Shown piece by piece: positions 11,428 through 22,135 of a stretch of DNA of 64,000 bases (position 1 is its first letter; each line of letters opens with the position of its first letter). A program made the position numbers and the translations under genes. The DNA lies in the NCBI RefSeq assembly GCF_000350225.1, contig NW_005178551.1, positions 337,797-401,796 on the forward strand, in the 5' to 3' direction. This DNA is from Chondrus crispus. Lineage: Eukaryota; Rhodophyta; Florideophyceae; Gigartinales; Gigartinaceae. The notes under the pieces are model-generated. The model made no database searches and had not been told where the DNA came from. It worked only from the letters and a program-made list of their open reading frames with translations.

Positions 11428-11626
11428 TTGTCCCTATCATTATGGCCATGCCGTAAACACGTTTTTGCCTTATAGCTCCAAGGCTTTTTTATTCTATAAA
11501 ACCGTCTTTTCCATCACGTTTAGCTCGCCCAATACGTGTACAGAGCCTCTTCTCTTTTATCATTGGAGCAAAAAGGGGCTGCCACAGTGCGAATAGCCTG
11601 TGTCCCTATCATTTTGGCCAGCACTG
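11428..11626. repeat. Right terminal inverted repeat of mariner element
   Basis: Inverse partner of 10051-10250. Inner and outer direct repeats lie at 11429-11446 and 11601-11618. Confidence 0.88.
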
Positions 11627-11908
11627 TATCAGCAAATGCGGTTTCACAGTGATGATACTTTTGCGCAGGCGAGGCTTTGCGGAATGACTCCCACGGGATC
11701 CTGGACCGCAAGAAGGCAAAGCTGCTTTCTCATCAAAAGATCTCTTCTTTTTGCTTGTCTCCTTTTGCCTGTCAAATTGGCTGAAGCATACTGCCATGAG
11801 AAAGTTCAGTAGAGGGCATCAGTACCATGAAGCATTTGCAACAAAGAGGTCAACTGGAGGCTCGTGTGAAGGCTTAAGGCGGGTCTCTCTCACTGACGTA
11901 CAGATGTA

Positions 11909-12449
11909 CAGTAGGCACCCCTCAATAGTTCGCCCCCCTGCCAGGATCCAAGAATGCAAACTATTGACAGAACAAACTATTAAGATCGCATTGCTGGCAT
12001 AGGTCCTTTACTCAAAATGCTCGGAAATCAGCGTCTGCCGTGTTCTCTTTCTCATCTGCTCTCGGTAGGCCTCGAAAAAGGCTCGCTTTGCCCGACAAAG
12101 CCCCTCGCCGGCCCCAACGACACCTGCCCTTTCCGCTAAAGCCTCCACCCCCTCAAATAACTGCGCAACATCGGACAGTGGCGGTAGTTTCTCAGTAACA
12201 ATTGAGAATTCGTACAGAATTCTTACGGATCTTTTGAATTGTTCGCGGATTGCAACTGAAACGAGTTGCTGCATCTATCACGGTGAACCTATTACAGAGC
12301 TGGTGAATAATATCTGCTGTTTCGGAGAGAGTCAGTATTTTGCGCATGCTTTTGACAGTGGGTGCGGAGTTCGACGTCATTGCGCGCAATGTGGACGGCT
12401 GCGGGGCGGCATGAAGAAGAGATTATACTCGTGCTCTTGGAGCATGAAC
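11909..12449 (-). mobile_element. Deleted pogo/Tigger-like element (left part), interrupted by Copia
   Basis: A TA (11907-11908) precedes CAGTAGGCACCCCTCAATAG, a Tigger-like terminal sequence; shorter 'AACTATT' repeats follow inside. A matching terminus in inverse orientation, CTATTGAGGAGTCCCCCTG followed by TA, lies at 32154-32179. Between the two ends sit the Copia retrotransposon (12450-29053) and the Harbinger genes, so the pogo-like element was probably split by later insertions. The only coding remains are at 12008-12389. The pairing of the two distant ends is inference from shared terminal sequence and TA flanks. Confidence 0.55.
12008..12389 (-). pseudogene. Pogo/Tigger transposase remnant: N-terminal HTH joined to C-terminal tail
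   Basis: Leftward from 12389 one frame gives a Psq/CENP-B-type helix-turn-helix (TLSETADIIHQLC, then FSCNPRTIQKIRKNS) and stops near 12192. In another frame, 12195 to 12008 encodes a tail, LFEGVEALAERAG to KRTRQTLISEHFE. It resembles the acidic-helical end of Tigger transposases with its terminal 'K.RQT.I..FF'-like motif. The whole DDE catalytic domain that should lie between is absent. This is a typical internal-deletion derivative that could only move with a transposase supplied in trans. The HTH resemblance is good; the tail assignment is weaker. Confidence 0.55.
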
Positions 12450-12736
12450 TGTGGGAGAACGAGAACGATGAGGTTAGTAGTAGCCGCGCTCTTCGCGCGC
12501 AGCGGCGGGGGAAAGGAGTCGCGAGAGTGAGGAGGACGGGGATACTTCGGACGGAGAGTCTCGCGACTTTTCGCAGCCGCTGTAAGAGGGTAGCAAGTTA
12601 CCCCCGAGGGTCGGTCGGGATACCGCCCTCGGACTTTTATCTCGCCGGATTTCCCGCCGCCGCGTCGCGCGTATAATTTCCCTTGTTTCCCAGATTTAGG
12701 GCTAAACAAATAAACTTCAATTTCTATATTCCCACA
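12450..12736 (-). repeat. Copia 3' LTR
   Basis: 287 bp, begins TGTGGGAG and ends TTCCCACA. The target duplication TGAAC abuts its left edge. A purine-rich tract on the minus strand (AAAAGGGGGTG, about 12737-12747) directly precedes it in element orientation and is the likely polypurine tract for plus-strand priming. Confidence 0.92.
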
Positions 12737-13030
12737 CACCCCCTTTTGGCCCTAAAATTGGGGCGCGCGGCGCCGGCTGATCTGCCGTCGGCGCCAGCCC
12801 TATATGATCTGACGCAGCGCCATCGCCGCTCGACTTCCGATCCATTGTCCTGGCAAGGCAGCCTTCCGGATTTGCCTAGGGTAAGAGCGCTCGCTTGTTG
12901 AGTTATTCCCCTTCTCTCGCCGCGCCCTTTCGGACCCCAAAATCAAGCGCGGACCAACAGCTTCCGGTACTCACCGCCTATGCGCCACCGCGAATCCTCG
13001 CCATACAAAAGCTCATTTCCGCGTCCGCGT

Positions 13031-13162
13031 CCGCTCGATCTCGCGCACCGCATCACTGCTCCGCCGCTCGACGTTGCGCACCGCTTCACCGCTCCGCCGG
13101 TTGACCTCGCACATCGCACCACCGCTCTGCCGGTTGACCTCGCGCATCGCATCACCGCTCCG
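13031..13162 (+). repeat. 33 bp minisatellite, four copies
   Basis: Four imperfect tandem copies of a 33 bp unit (CGCTCGACCTCGCGCACCGC...). Since 33 is a multiple of three, the frame is kept and would encode an 11-residue repeat of the form P(L/V)D(L/V)AHR.TA. It lies just upstream of the rightward open frame at 13218. Confidence 0.85.
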
Positions 13163-13217
13163 CTTCTTCGCCATCACTCCCGCGCGTGGTTGCTTCCCCA
13201 CCTTCAAGCTTCCACCA

Positions 13218-13865
13218 ATGACGGGTCACTTCCTCTGCGAGTCAGCGTGCGACCTCCTCGAACTTACAGAGTGCCGGCAGGCCAGGGATCGGTGTTCGTG
13301 CGTTGCCCGCTGGATGGTGGGCCTGTGGCTCACGGAAGGGAAAGGTAAGGGTGCGGTCGAGTCGACGGCGTGGCTAGGAGGGAAATGGAAATCAAGCGAG
13401 GTTCTGTTGGTCGTTCGAGGGATTGAGCAGACCTTCACCCGGGAGAGGGTCTTTCAAAATCTCAGCCTAGGCCAGGAAGCGTCGAGGGTGCTTCTTTCTT
13501 GGTTGGCGGAGAGAAAGGGCAGGAAGATGGAGGTTGCAGTGATGGAGAGGTCGCGTTTGTTGAACGAAGTTGGATTGTTGGACTTGGAGCAACGGCGTTG
13601 GGAGGTGCGACGCGTCGTGTTCGCCTCCGCCAATACCTACGACTTCCGCCCTGGACGTTACTACGCTTCAAAAAGGAGCGTAAGCGGGTGGAAGACATTT
13701 TGGAAAGTGGACTTCCATAGTCTAGAGGCGAGCGTCGTGCCGATGTTAGATGAGGCAGCCAGTCCAATCACCAGCGAACTTGAGGTGGTGAAGCGGGACG
13801 GGCAGTCTAACGCGGAAGTCGAGCTGGTCTTTGGACTCCGGAAGAGAGTCGAGGCTATGGAGTGA
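13218..13865 (+). CDS. Open frame antisense to Copia, in its 3' region; unknown protein
   Basis: An open frame of 215 codons from ATG 13218 reads opposite to the Copia element, between its RNase H and 3' LTR. An upstream extension to 13074 would run through the 33 bp repeats. The product, with stretches such as GLLDLEQRRWEVRRVVFAS and GWKTFWKVDFHSLEASVVP, looks protein-like (mixed hydrophobic and charged residues, few low-complexity runs) but matches no family I recognise. Copia elements normally end soon after RNase H, so this 1.8 kb block is extra. Antisense open frames in the 3' region are known in some plant LTR elements. It could be captured host sequence or a chance frame. Further open frames follow at 14025-14551. 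Confidence 0.4.
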   Translation: MTGHFLCESACDLLELTECRQARDRCSCVARWMVGLWLTEGKGKGAVESTAWLGGKWKSSEVLLVVRGIEQTFTRERVFQNLSLGQEASRVLLSWLAERKGRKMEVAVMERSRLLNEVGLLDLEQRRWEVRRVVFASANTYDFRPGRYYASKRSVSGWKTFWKVDFHSLEASVVPMLDEAASPITSELEVVKRDGQSNAEVELVFGLRKRVEAME

Positions 13866-14263
13866 TTGGATCGGTACTGCACCAGCCACCCTGACGACTT
13901 TGTTTCCATCGGAGGCCCTGGTCACCGCGAGGTGACGGAGCGGACGCAGACATATCGTACACGCGAGTCCGTGTTCTGACGAGCAACACACGGCGAGTGC
14001 GCGCGTGCGTCCTTCGCCAAATCGTTGCGCTGTGTTGTCCGCGAGGGTTCAGTGCTTGAGATGCTCCGCAAGGGACCCATAAGAGGTCGGAGCTTAGCCG
14101 AACTACAATTGTGGAATGAGAAGAACCTTGGAAGATACCGCCTCAAGAAATGCGATGTCTCCATCTTGGAAGGTCACAGTAAGTGGATGAGTGATCGAGT
14201 TTCTGGCGTTTTCCTGATAAGTACCGTCGCCTTGGACGCCCTTACGAGCGTTTACATCACGTA

Positions 14264-14551
14264 GTGGATCTCGACGCCCTGAAGGGGCACGTCGTAGACC
14301 CTGTAGAGCACTTTGCGCTTGCTAATCGACCCGGTGTCTTGGGTGCGGGTCTTGGACAAGGAAGTGATTCTTTCGAAGTGGCTGAGGTGAGGGAACTGCA
14401 GCTGCAGCCGGTCGAGAAAGGGAAGAGAAACCGGAAGAAGTCTGGCAAACAGCGCAGCACCAGCAGACAAAAGAAGAAGATTTCATCGGAACATAATTTG
14501 GGGGCTAGAAGGACAAAGAGGATGAGGGTAGTGGAAGACGACAGCGAGTAA
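14264..14551 (+). CDS. Lysine-rich open frame, possibly last part of the antisense gene
   Basis: 95 codons. The second half is strongly basic (VEKGKRNRKKSGKQRS, then RRTKRMRVVEDD), like a nuclear-localisation region. It directly follows another open frame (14025-14264) in a different phase. Together with 13218-13865 this may be one rightward gene broken by two shifts or unseen introns. No family is recognised and the coding status is uncertain. Confidence 0.3.
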   Translation: MDLDALKGHVVDPVEHFALANRPGVLGAGLGQGSDSFEVAEVRELQLQPVEKGKRNRKKSGKQRSTSRQKKKISSEHNLGARRTKRMRVVEDDSE

Positions 14552-14564
14552 AGGCGTTCGAGCG

Positions 14565-15035
14565 TCACATTGACTTGCTCGATGCTCTTTTGATCTGCCT
14601 TGAGCCTTGAACAACCTCGTCCTCTAGAAGACCTTTCTGCATGATTCCGTTAAGAATCTTGAACATCTCCAAGTTCCTCTTCATTAATGCGTCAGCAGCG
14701 TTTTGCGTTCCGCTTACCCATTGCATGACAGATATTTCTCCGTTCTCGAAAGAGTCTCTCATCCTTGCCACTGTCGGCCTCAACCGGTGGTCTGCACCTT
14801 CGTGCAGGGTGGTCACGGTGGAGTACAACCCGTGTGAGTCCAACGTCAGCACGAAGGGAAGCTTGACCGTGGCCTTGTGGAGAGATTGCAGGCTCTCCGC
14901 CATTAGCGAGCCTCTGTCTGATGAAGTTGCGGCGGCGAGTATCTCCGACCCCATGGAAGAAAAAGCTACACGCTTCTGCTTGCAACTGATCCAGTCAAGG
15001 ACACAATAGATCCCTGCACCCCCTGCTGGCAGGTA
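14565..15035 (-). pseudogene. Copia RNase H, C-terminal part
   Basis: Reading leftward from 15035, the frame gives YLPAGGAGIYCVLDWISCKQ, then RVAFSSMGSEILAAATSSDR and LTLDSHGLYSTVTTLHEG, ending at 14565. This is the familiar Copia RNase H end ('KQKRVAFSS...EILAAA...DS.GLYDT.TTLHEG'). It is the direct continuation of the frame at 22808 and was separated from it by the Gypsy insertion. Joining at the AGGTA target duplication restores a continuous reading frame. Confidence 0.9.
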
Positions 15036-15707
15036 TGTAGCATAACCCCCCCTGGGGGACTCTCTTTAGATTAGATCACGATTGATTTAGTTACTTTAGA
15101 GGCCGACGCTCTACAGTACCACCGAGCGTGTCCACGTGCGCCCCACAGCACACGTGCATACGTGTACCCGGCGCGTACGAAGCGCGCACACACGGGTACC
15201 ACGTGTACTGTCAGCACCGATGCTGACAGCGTACAATGCAGGCCGACCTGCACTACAGTAGACCACTACAGTACCTCGGTACTGTAGTGTTATTATAGAG
15301 GTTTGTATATTAAATATGAGCGGACCGACGGCGGAGGGGAGAGGACAAGCACGAGCTTGTCCAGAACCTACGCCTTTGGTCAAGCTCGCCCCGCTTATTC
15401 TAGATCGGGTTGCCTACAATAGCCCGTATCTAGTTAGGAGCCGAGCGGGCAGGGGACGCGCGAGCACACGAGCGAGCCTAGATCCGCCTCCGCCCGTCAG
15501 CGCTGGTACGTAACCCAGCGCTGCCCCGGGGCGTCGAGGCGTGGATCGACCCGCCCGTGCGCGCGTCCCCGTCCGAACCCGCTCTACCACCACGCTACCC
15601 GGGCCCGCTTCCCGGTTCCGTTAGCTGGGGTTGCTTCCCTTCTCCGATCGGGGTCTCCGCAGGAACTGAGTATACACCCCCCCTCCGTTGGGGGTGTTTA
15701 TACTACA
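15036..15707 (+). repeat. Gypsy 5' LTR
   Basis: 672 bp, TG...CA. Contains the TATA-like stretch TATTATAGAGG near 15290 and TATATTAAATATG near 15307, likely promoter parts. GC-rich inverted segments (CTGTCAGCACCGATGCTGACAG near 15208) can form a hairpin. Confidence 0.95.
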
Positions 15708-15708
15708 G

Positions 15709-15722
15709 TGGTCTCCCGACCT
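15709..15722 (+). promoter_or_regulatory. Candidate primer-binding site of Gypsy element
   Basis: One base after the LTR comes TGGTCTCCCGACCT, which starts with TGG as expected for pairing with a tRNA 3' CCA. The tRNA species cannot be named from here. Confidence 0.5.
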
Positions 15723-15784
15723 AGAAGATCCTGAAGATCATTCCGAGAAGGTAGTCGTTTTCCTCCGCGTCTCTACGCGTTGAG

Positions 15785-17241
15785 ATGAGTGAGGAGTACG
15801 GAGCCTCGATCCGCTCCGCACCGGCGGATATGCGGGCGGCCGCTATGCAAGTTCCATCAGCCCCGTTGGACGTCGGCGACGCAGGTCCTCGAGACCGCGA
15901 ACCGTCGCCCCAGTCCTCCGAAGGACAAGCGGCGGCGATGTACGAACGCATCGTGGACTACATCGAGGAAGTCCGTACTTCCCTCCGAATCGACGTGATG
16001 GATGCCGTCTACTCGCGCTGCACGGACGAGCTCCGCTCCCCTCGGCGGAGCAACTAGGTGCATTCGAGCACCTGACCGCTGAGTTAGAGTCCACGCGGCA
16101 GCGTGCCCGTGACCTGGAACGGACCATGGCCTAAAGACTACACGGCGCCCCAACGAGAGGGCCCGGTGGTTCCGTACCTCCGACCGCTGTCGCCGCGAAA
16201 GGACAACGCCCGACTGGTGCCGTCACCAGTCGGGGCACAGGAGAACGAGGACCAACGATGGACGCGCAAGCCGCGTCCGAGTCCCAAGCCCTGCCACATG
16301 CCCCCAGAAGCATGTGGCAGGCTGGACGGGTTCCGTACCGTACCGACCCGGGCCGTGGAGGAGCCGCTCGCGGATCCGGAGAACTTATGTTTCCCGTCGA
16401 TCCTCGCTGGGGCGGCTACCCGCCAGTGGATCTCACCGCGCACCCCGGTCCAGTAGACGTCCGTATTCTACACGAATTCGTACCCGGACTAGCCCCTGCG
16501 ACCCGGGCCGCAGTGGCTGAGACCGTCCAACCATTGTCCGGACAACAGAAGACAGACCGTCCAACGATCCGCCGCATCGCGAAGGCGGGAGGCACAACGT
16601 GCCGCGCCCGGCGCGGGTTGCCGCTGCCGGATCCGAAACCGGCAGCGAGGGGGAATCGAACCCCGAGGCCGCATGCGACAAGTTCGCCTGCGGCATCCCT
16701 CCACATAGGAGAGGATGAGTGGCAGGCCGACCCTGTTCTCAATGCGCGAGGCCGCAAGCCCGTGGGAGGCCGACCTCCCACGCCAGCATCAACGAGATCG
16801 ACTGGAAGATTTGCGATTGCGTTCGCGCACACCCCGAGGGTGACGAGTGGTACGGACCTCCGGGTCGCGGAGTTATACATCTCGAATCGAGATGGAGGAG
16901 TCGCCCCTCCTGGCGTGCCCCGCCTCACCGATGAGGAGGCACGCGAAGCGGCGATCTTCGCCTCGGGAGATGGCAGCGCGTACGTGTGTTGGCTATGCCG
17001 TACGTACGGTCACGCCATGTACGCGTGCCAGTTCCTGTCCCCGGAACAACGAATGTTCACGGCGTACAGGGACTACCACTGCCAGATAGAGACGCGCCCC
17101 GAATTGCGCAATCTCCTCCGGCAGTGGGCGGGCGAACCCGGCCCCCCGCGTCAAGGATTCTCGAACCATTCGGGTGGGAGCGCACGCTTCGCCCCACGAG
17201 GAGACCCTGGTGAGTCCGGTGGCGACCACCATCGGCGATGA
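15785..17241 (+). pseudogene. Gypsy Gag, frame-broken, with CCHC zinc knuckle
   Basis: Gag proteins assemble the retroelement particle and package its RNA. The frame from ATG 15785 stops at 16057. In another phase at about 16030-16135 a helical stretch follows (EQLGAFEHLTAELESTRQRA). The long frame 16258-17241 carries the end of the protein. Near 16986-17027 it encodes CWLCRTYGHAMYAC, an exact C-x2-C-x4-H-x4-C zinc knuckle, followed by a short basic tail. The break between the parts looks like small frameshifts. The frame after 17241 (overlapping frame from 17174) is rich in repeated ASVSP-type segments and shows no protease signature. Gag identity rests on position and the zinc knuckle. Confidence 0.7.
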
Positions 17242-17675
17242 ACGCGAAGGCGCCCAAGCTTCCGTAAGCCCGGCGCGTGTGAACGAAAGCGAAGACACCC
17301 TGACCTCCGTAGGTCAGATGCCACGGACCGACCGTGAAGGCACCGAGGCTTCCGTAAGCCCCGTGCACAAGACGGAGCGTGAGGCGGGGGCCAATGCAAT
17401 ACGCCCCAAAGATCCCACCGATCGCCGTGTCGCCGAGGGGATCGCATATGCGCTACACCTCACCGACTTGACCGATCAAGTCGGGGAGGCAGGAGCTGGC
17501 CGACCTAGCTCCGCAGAGAGGACACCGTCGACAAGGGAGGGATCGGCTCGAACGACCCCCGGCCAAGTGCCCGCCGCCGACATCCAGCGCGCCGAAGACC
17601 CCGAAGCTGGCGCGCTCGACTCCCCGGTCTCCCCACCGCAGGACGACCTTATGGCCCCTCTTACGATAGAGGAGA

Positions 17676-19151
17676 TTGCTGACGAGCAACGCGTGGATGA
17701 CTTCTGCCAAACCGTTTTGGGCACGACAGTCAGAGTCGCGGGACTCCGCGTTCTTCGAGGACCACCAGGGGGTGCTCAAGCAGAGACACCCCTTCGACCC
17801 TGCTATCGTGCAGGTGGCGGTACCTCGGACGCTCCGCGCCAGGCTCCTTCGCCTGTGCCGCAACCCGGTCATCGCGGAGCACCCGGGCCAGAACCGTATG
17901 TACTACGCGCTCCGTCGCGAGTACTACTGGCCCCATCTGGCCGCAGATGTCGCCGCCACAGTGCGAGGTTGCCGAATCTGCGCGATGAACCGGGTCAAGC
18001 TGAGGAAACATCTCAACCGATTGAGATTGTTTCCAGCTACGGGGCCGCTCGAGAGCCTGGCCATCGACATCTTGGGGCCACTCCCCAAGACGCAATCAGG
18101 AAAACGGTTCCTGCTCGTGATCACGGACCGCTTTACCAAGCTGACGCAAGTCGTTGCGCTCCGCACGATAACGGCATACACCGTCGCAGTTGCGTTCTGC
18201 GAATCGTGGGTGTTTAAGTACGGCGTCCCGCACACGTTGCTGTCGGATAACGGACCGCAGTTTAACGCCAAGTTCTTCCACAGCACGTGCCGTGTTCTGG
18301 GGATTACTAATATGTACACATCGGCGTACCATCCCCAGACGAACGGGCAAGTCGAGCGATACAACCGAACGATCGCTGCGATGCTACGCAACTACGTAGG
18401 CGAGCATCAAGATAACTGGGACGTGTACGTGGGGCCGCTTACGTATGCGTATAACTCCCACGTACACCGCACAACCGGCACGAAGCCGTTCGAGCTTGTG
18501 CTCAGCAGGCCACCGCCGGAGTTCTCGCTTCGACGAGCTGACGGTGACGGGCCCCCTGCCGACAGAGGGAACGAACGCACCGAGTTCTTCAAGACCTTGG
18601 ACTCGACAATCCAGAAGGCCTACGGGAGCTTGCGTCGGACGCCGGCTCGCTACAAGCGCGACTTCGATAAGCGCATACGCCGGATCAATTCGCGACTCCG
18701 TCCCGGAGAGTACGTATACCTCAACCCCACCGATGGGGGGAGGACATCGAACAAGCTCGCCTCCCCGGCGGTTAGACCCTACCGTGTCCTCGCGAACGAC
18801 CGCCGAACCATCACGATCGATCGTGATGGGGTCACTGAGCGGGTCTCCGCAGATCGCTGCGTGTACGCGCCACCGCCGACGGACGCGCCACGGGGGAGCA
18901 CAACAACCCCAGCTGACCTTGCCGACAAGGTCAGAGAGGGAACCCAGTACGCTGTCGAGCGACTACTGAAGCACCGAGATATGGAAGACGGAACTATCGA
19001 GTTCCTCATCAAGTGGGCGGATTACGACACGCCCACCTGGACTGCGCGGACTCACGTCTCGGAGGAGTTGGTGTCTCGTTACGCCCAACGCCTCCGGAGA
19101 CGCACCGGCATGGACCTCAACTCAAACGTGAACGCGGACGTTCACGATTGA
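17676..19151 (+). CDS. Gypsy integrase with C-terminal chromodomain
   Basis: The integrase inserts element DNA into the host genome; the chromodomain steers it to modified histones. The open frame spans 491 codons, but the protein-like part starts about residue 24, and the preceding conserved linker (TIEEIADEQRVDDFCQTVLG) lies in the overlapping frame that ends at 18217. There is thus a frame change near 17720. An HHCC-like zinc-binding region (HPGQNRMYYALRREYYWP, then CRICAMNR) is followed by the core: LAIDILGPL with the first Asp, LLSDNGPQFNAKFFHS with the second, and HPQTNGQVERYNRT with the Glu. A GPY/F-like region follows. The chromodomain is YAVERLLKHRDMEDG to EFLIKWADYDTPTW. All catalytic residues are present. 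No reverse transcriptase precedes it. Confidence 0.93.
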   Translation: MLTSNAWMTSAKPFWARQSESRDSAFFEDHQGVLKQRHPFDPAIVQVAVPRTLRARLLRLCRNPVIAEHPGQNRMYYALRREYYWPHLAADVAATVRGCRICAMNRVKLRKHLNRLRLFPATGPLESLAIDILGPLPKTQSGKRFLLVITDRFTKLTQVVALRTITAYTVAVAFCESWVFKYGVPHTLLSDNGPQFNAKFFHSTCRVLGITNMYTSAYHPQTNGQVERYNRTIAAMLRNYVGEHQDNWDVYVGPLTYAYNSHVHRTTGTKPFELVLSRPPPEFSLRRADGDGPPADRGNERTEFFKTLDSTIQKAYGSLRRTPARYKRDFDKRIRRINSRLRPGEYVYLNPTDGGRTSNKLASPAVRPYRVLANDRRTITIDRDGVTERVSADRCVYAPPPTDAPRGSTTTPADLADKVREGTQYAVERLLKHRDMEDGTIEFLIKWADYDTPTWTARTHVSEELVSRYAQRLRRRTGMDLNSNVNADVHD

Positions 19152-22135
19152 GGAGGGGGCCCTCAACCGCTCCTTCGCGGATTAAAACGTCAGGCTGCAC
19201 GAGCATACCGGAAAGAGAGGCGTGGAAGGACAGCTGCCCTCATCGGAGGGTCACGCGATCGGACGACGCCCGACGTCAAGACGTATTGACGGACAGAGCC
19301 AGTGCCAGAGGGCGCGACGACGCCGGCACGCAGCCACAAGTCAAGCCAACGAACAGCTTCCGACGTCGCCGACAAGACGCGAGAGCGAAGACAGCTCGTA
19401 CTGTCTTACGAAAACAAGACGAAAACAAGTCCTCTCGGATGATGAGGAGAGACCCTGACGAGACCGCGTAGTCTATCGTCAGGGAAGTCACCTCCCCATT
19501 GCGGTAATGGGTACACGGCTCGCCGTACCGATGGGAGACAGTAGCTTGTTACGAGAAGCGGAGCGACCGCGCCCGACTCCTCTACGAGGTAGGAGAGCCA
19601 CGGTCGAAGAAGCAGTCGAGAAGTGGAGACGCGATAGTTTTCCCAGCTCCAATCGAGTACTGGAGACGAACCCCGACGCGCAAGTATTACATGAGCGCAG
19701 ACCCCTTTCACGACCGCCGCCAGACACCGAAGTTGGCGCAAAAACGGACGGGAGCTGAGAGCACGAGCGCACGCCTGCGTGCGCGCTACAGGGAAGACGG
19801 GGGACCCCAGAGAACCGACACCGCGGCGCCCTAGTACGAAGAAGAAAAAAAGGCGGTCAACACGTGTACCGAGGAATGAGGGACAGAGGGCGACGAGGCC
19901 GCTTTGGGTTCCAAGACACACGCAAATTTCACACCAGATCCGTGAGCCGATGAGGAAAGCAGGAACCACGCCGGAACGAGAGCTGGTGCGAGAGCGGAGT
20001 GTGCGCGACGCTGCTGGAGGCGGACCTCCGGCGGCTGCTGGCGCTGGCGCTGACGTGATGGGGCCGCACCACACGTCACGGACTGCGCTGTGATTTTTTG
20101 GCAAAAATACATTTTCGCGGGAAATGTTTTTTGGAAATGATTTTGGGCGATTTAATCACGGTCAGGTGCAGCGCTGTACAGACAAGCGCATGCGCTACTG
20201 GCCGGTATCGAAAAGGTGCATGCACCTTTTGGTGTACTGTACTGTACGTGGATCCGCGCGCGTGGCACAGCCAATCGCCGACGCAACCAAGATTTTAATT
20301 TTTGAGGAAATTTTTGCATGTTCAGGACAGCGCACCAACCACGACTTGTGTTGGAAATTTTTCGCGGGAAAGGATTTTTTGCAATTTTTTCGGTGATCTG
20401 ATCAAGAGCTGGGGCTGTCGCGTGCGTGCAGCGGTGAACAGACACGCGCCGCGCGCGTCGTAGACGCAACACGTGATGCGGACGGACGGACAGCGAGGTG
20501 TACAGTACGGGCCGCGCGCCGTCGCTGCTGTCCGCGCCGATCCGCGCGCGCCGATGCACGCGAGTCCATCTGCGCAGACCTCCCCGGCACTGGAGTGCGG
20601 CATCACCGCATCGCTGCGCACCTACGTGGAATCGCCTACGACGCTGGAATTGCCGCTGCCGCGCGCTGTACCCTCGCCGCCGACGGCGAGGGGCGCCAAG
20701 CAGAAGAGCCTCCGCCGCGCGCCGCGCCCTCGCAGCGGACAGCGAGGGACGCCGAGGAAGAGCCACTACCGCGTGCTGTGCCCTCGCCGCCGACGGCGAG
20801 GGGCACCAAGGAAGACCTACAAGCAAGGCGAGAGCGCCTACCGCACTACGCACACGGCCGATGCCGTACGGCGCGCCCCCGGCGGCAGCGCACCAGTCCC
20901 TCGCCGACAGACGGCGAGGAAGACCAAGTATGAGAGCATTTCCTGCGGGTTCGTTCCCCCGCCACGTACGTCAAGGGACACGAACGAAAAGTCCTATGTC
21001 GAGCGCGGTGTCCTCGCCGCCGACGGCGAGGAACCCAGGGACGATATATAAGCTAGTCGGACCCGCCGGGGGCGCCGCTCCCACGGCCGATGCCGTACGA
21101 CGAACCCACGTGGCCGCGCTCTGACGATCCCCTACGCTCGACAGCAAGGCGGGCCGGACGAGACGGGAACGACTTCCCAACACGGAGGGAGGTCGGGGGT
21201 AAGAAGACTCTCCCCAGTAACCCGCCGACAACTCGAGGGATCAGTGTGAACTAGGAACGCGGCGCGAGCGACCTTCCGAAAGGTTCGCGATCGTCGACGG
21301 GACGAAACCGACGAAGGCGGGCGCATGCTCGTACACGCATGCTCGTCATCCGCCACCCCACCTCACGACGATGTCGGTAAATGAGAAGAGGGGAGCGACC
21401 TCCCCGACTGATCGCCCTCGACGGTCAGGTATCAGGACCTCGCCGCCGACGGCGAGACGTACCAAGTATAAGAGCAGCCCCGCGCGGTTCCCTCGACATC
21501 GACGGCGAGGGGCCCCCGAGAAGGACGACGGTCGCACGCCCTGCCTCGCCGCCGACGGCGAGGAGTACAAAAGGTAAGGGCATCGCCCGCACCGATCATC
21601 GACGCAGATCCACGCGCAGGTTAGCCGCCTGGGGGAACAAAAAAAACAGAAGGTAGCGGCGCCGGCGCGCCACCGATATCGGCGACGACTACCAACGCAC
21701 GCCCATTCCCCATGCCCGTCCGAAGACCGTGGTCGTTCCGCATGGCGCTGCGCCTGGATCACCAGAGGGCGACGAACCCCCTACAGCGGCAGTCGCCGCG
21801 CTCGACGCGCGGGCGAGCGGGCAAGAACCCATACGCCTTGGCGCGTGTTGACACCGCGCGACGCGGCTGGGACCAGAGTACAGGAGGAAGAGGACGAGCG
21901 CACCACAGGCAGGGAAGGCGACCTCGCTGGAGTCGAGACGGAGAGGAGGAACAATCGGCGGAAGGAATGCGAGCGGGGAGAGAAGGTAAGGAACGATGCG
22001 CCCGACACGCGAGGAAGTGAGAGACGGACGCAGGCGAGAGACTATGGGAAAAATGGGGGTCGAGACGGAGAGGAAAACACGAGCCACCCTACAAACACAT
22101 GTGAACGAGGACGTTCACACTTGTGGGGGGGGCCG
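19152..22135 (+). other. Gypsy 3' internal region, no recognisable gene
   Basis: About 3 kb between the integrase stop and the 3' LTR. Many GC-driven open frames cross it on both strands without family resemblance. It holds the hairpin array at 20671-21563 and an AT-rich patch at 20090-20400. A G-rich tract just before the LTR (about 22121-22133) is the likely polypurine tract. Confidence 0.7.
20671..21563. repeat. Dispersed array of a 20 bp palindrome (eight copies)
   Basis: The perfect-arm palindrome CCTCGCCGCCGACGGCGAGG or a close variant recurs at about 20671, 20727 (degenerate), 20781, 20898, 21011, 21438, 21490 and 21544. Most copies are followed by a short purine-rich tag of the type ACCAAG.A.AGAGC. 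Eight-base arms with a CCGA loop would make strong hairpins in DNA or RNA. Copies are about 50-115 bp apart within two clusters. Confidence 0.8.

Larger units (their letters stand above)
10051..11626 (-). mobile_element. Tc1/mariner-type transposon, decayed, TA-flanked
   Basis: A 1576 bp element begins CAGTGCTGGCC and ends in its exact complement GGCCAGCACTG, with TA on both sides (10049-10050 and 11627-11628), the target duplication of this superfamily. Terminal inverted repeats are about 200 bp. Each contains an outer and an inner copy of the 18-mer GCC(A/T)AAATGATAGGGACA type: 10059-10076 and 10232-10249 on the left, 11429-11446 and 11601-11618 on the right. This is the IR/DR arrangement, with two transposase-binding sites per end, known from Tc1 relatives such as Sleeping Beauty. 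The single transposase gene on the minus strand is broken, so this copy cannot move by itself. Confidence 0.9.

Noticed and set aside
19406-20104. 232-codon minus-strand frame in the Gypsy 3' region
   Set aside because: GC-rich DNA keeps several frames open on both strands; no protein-like motif.
20671-21563. CRISPR-like array
   Set aside because: Palindromes at irregular spacing inside a eukaryotic retrotransposon; no constant spacer length.
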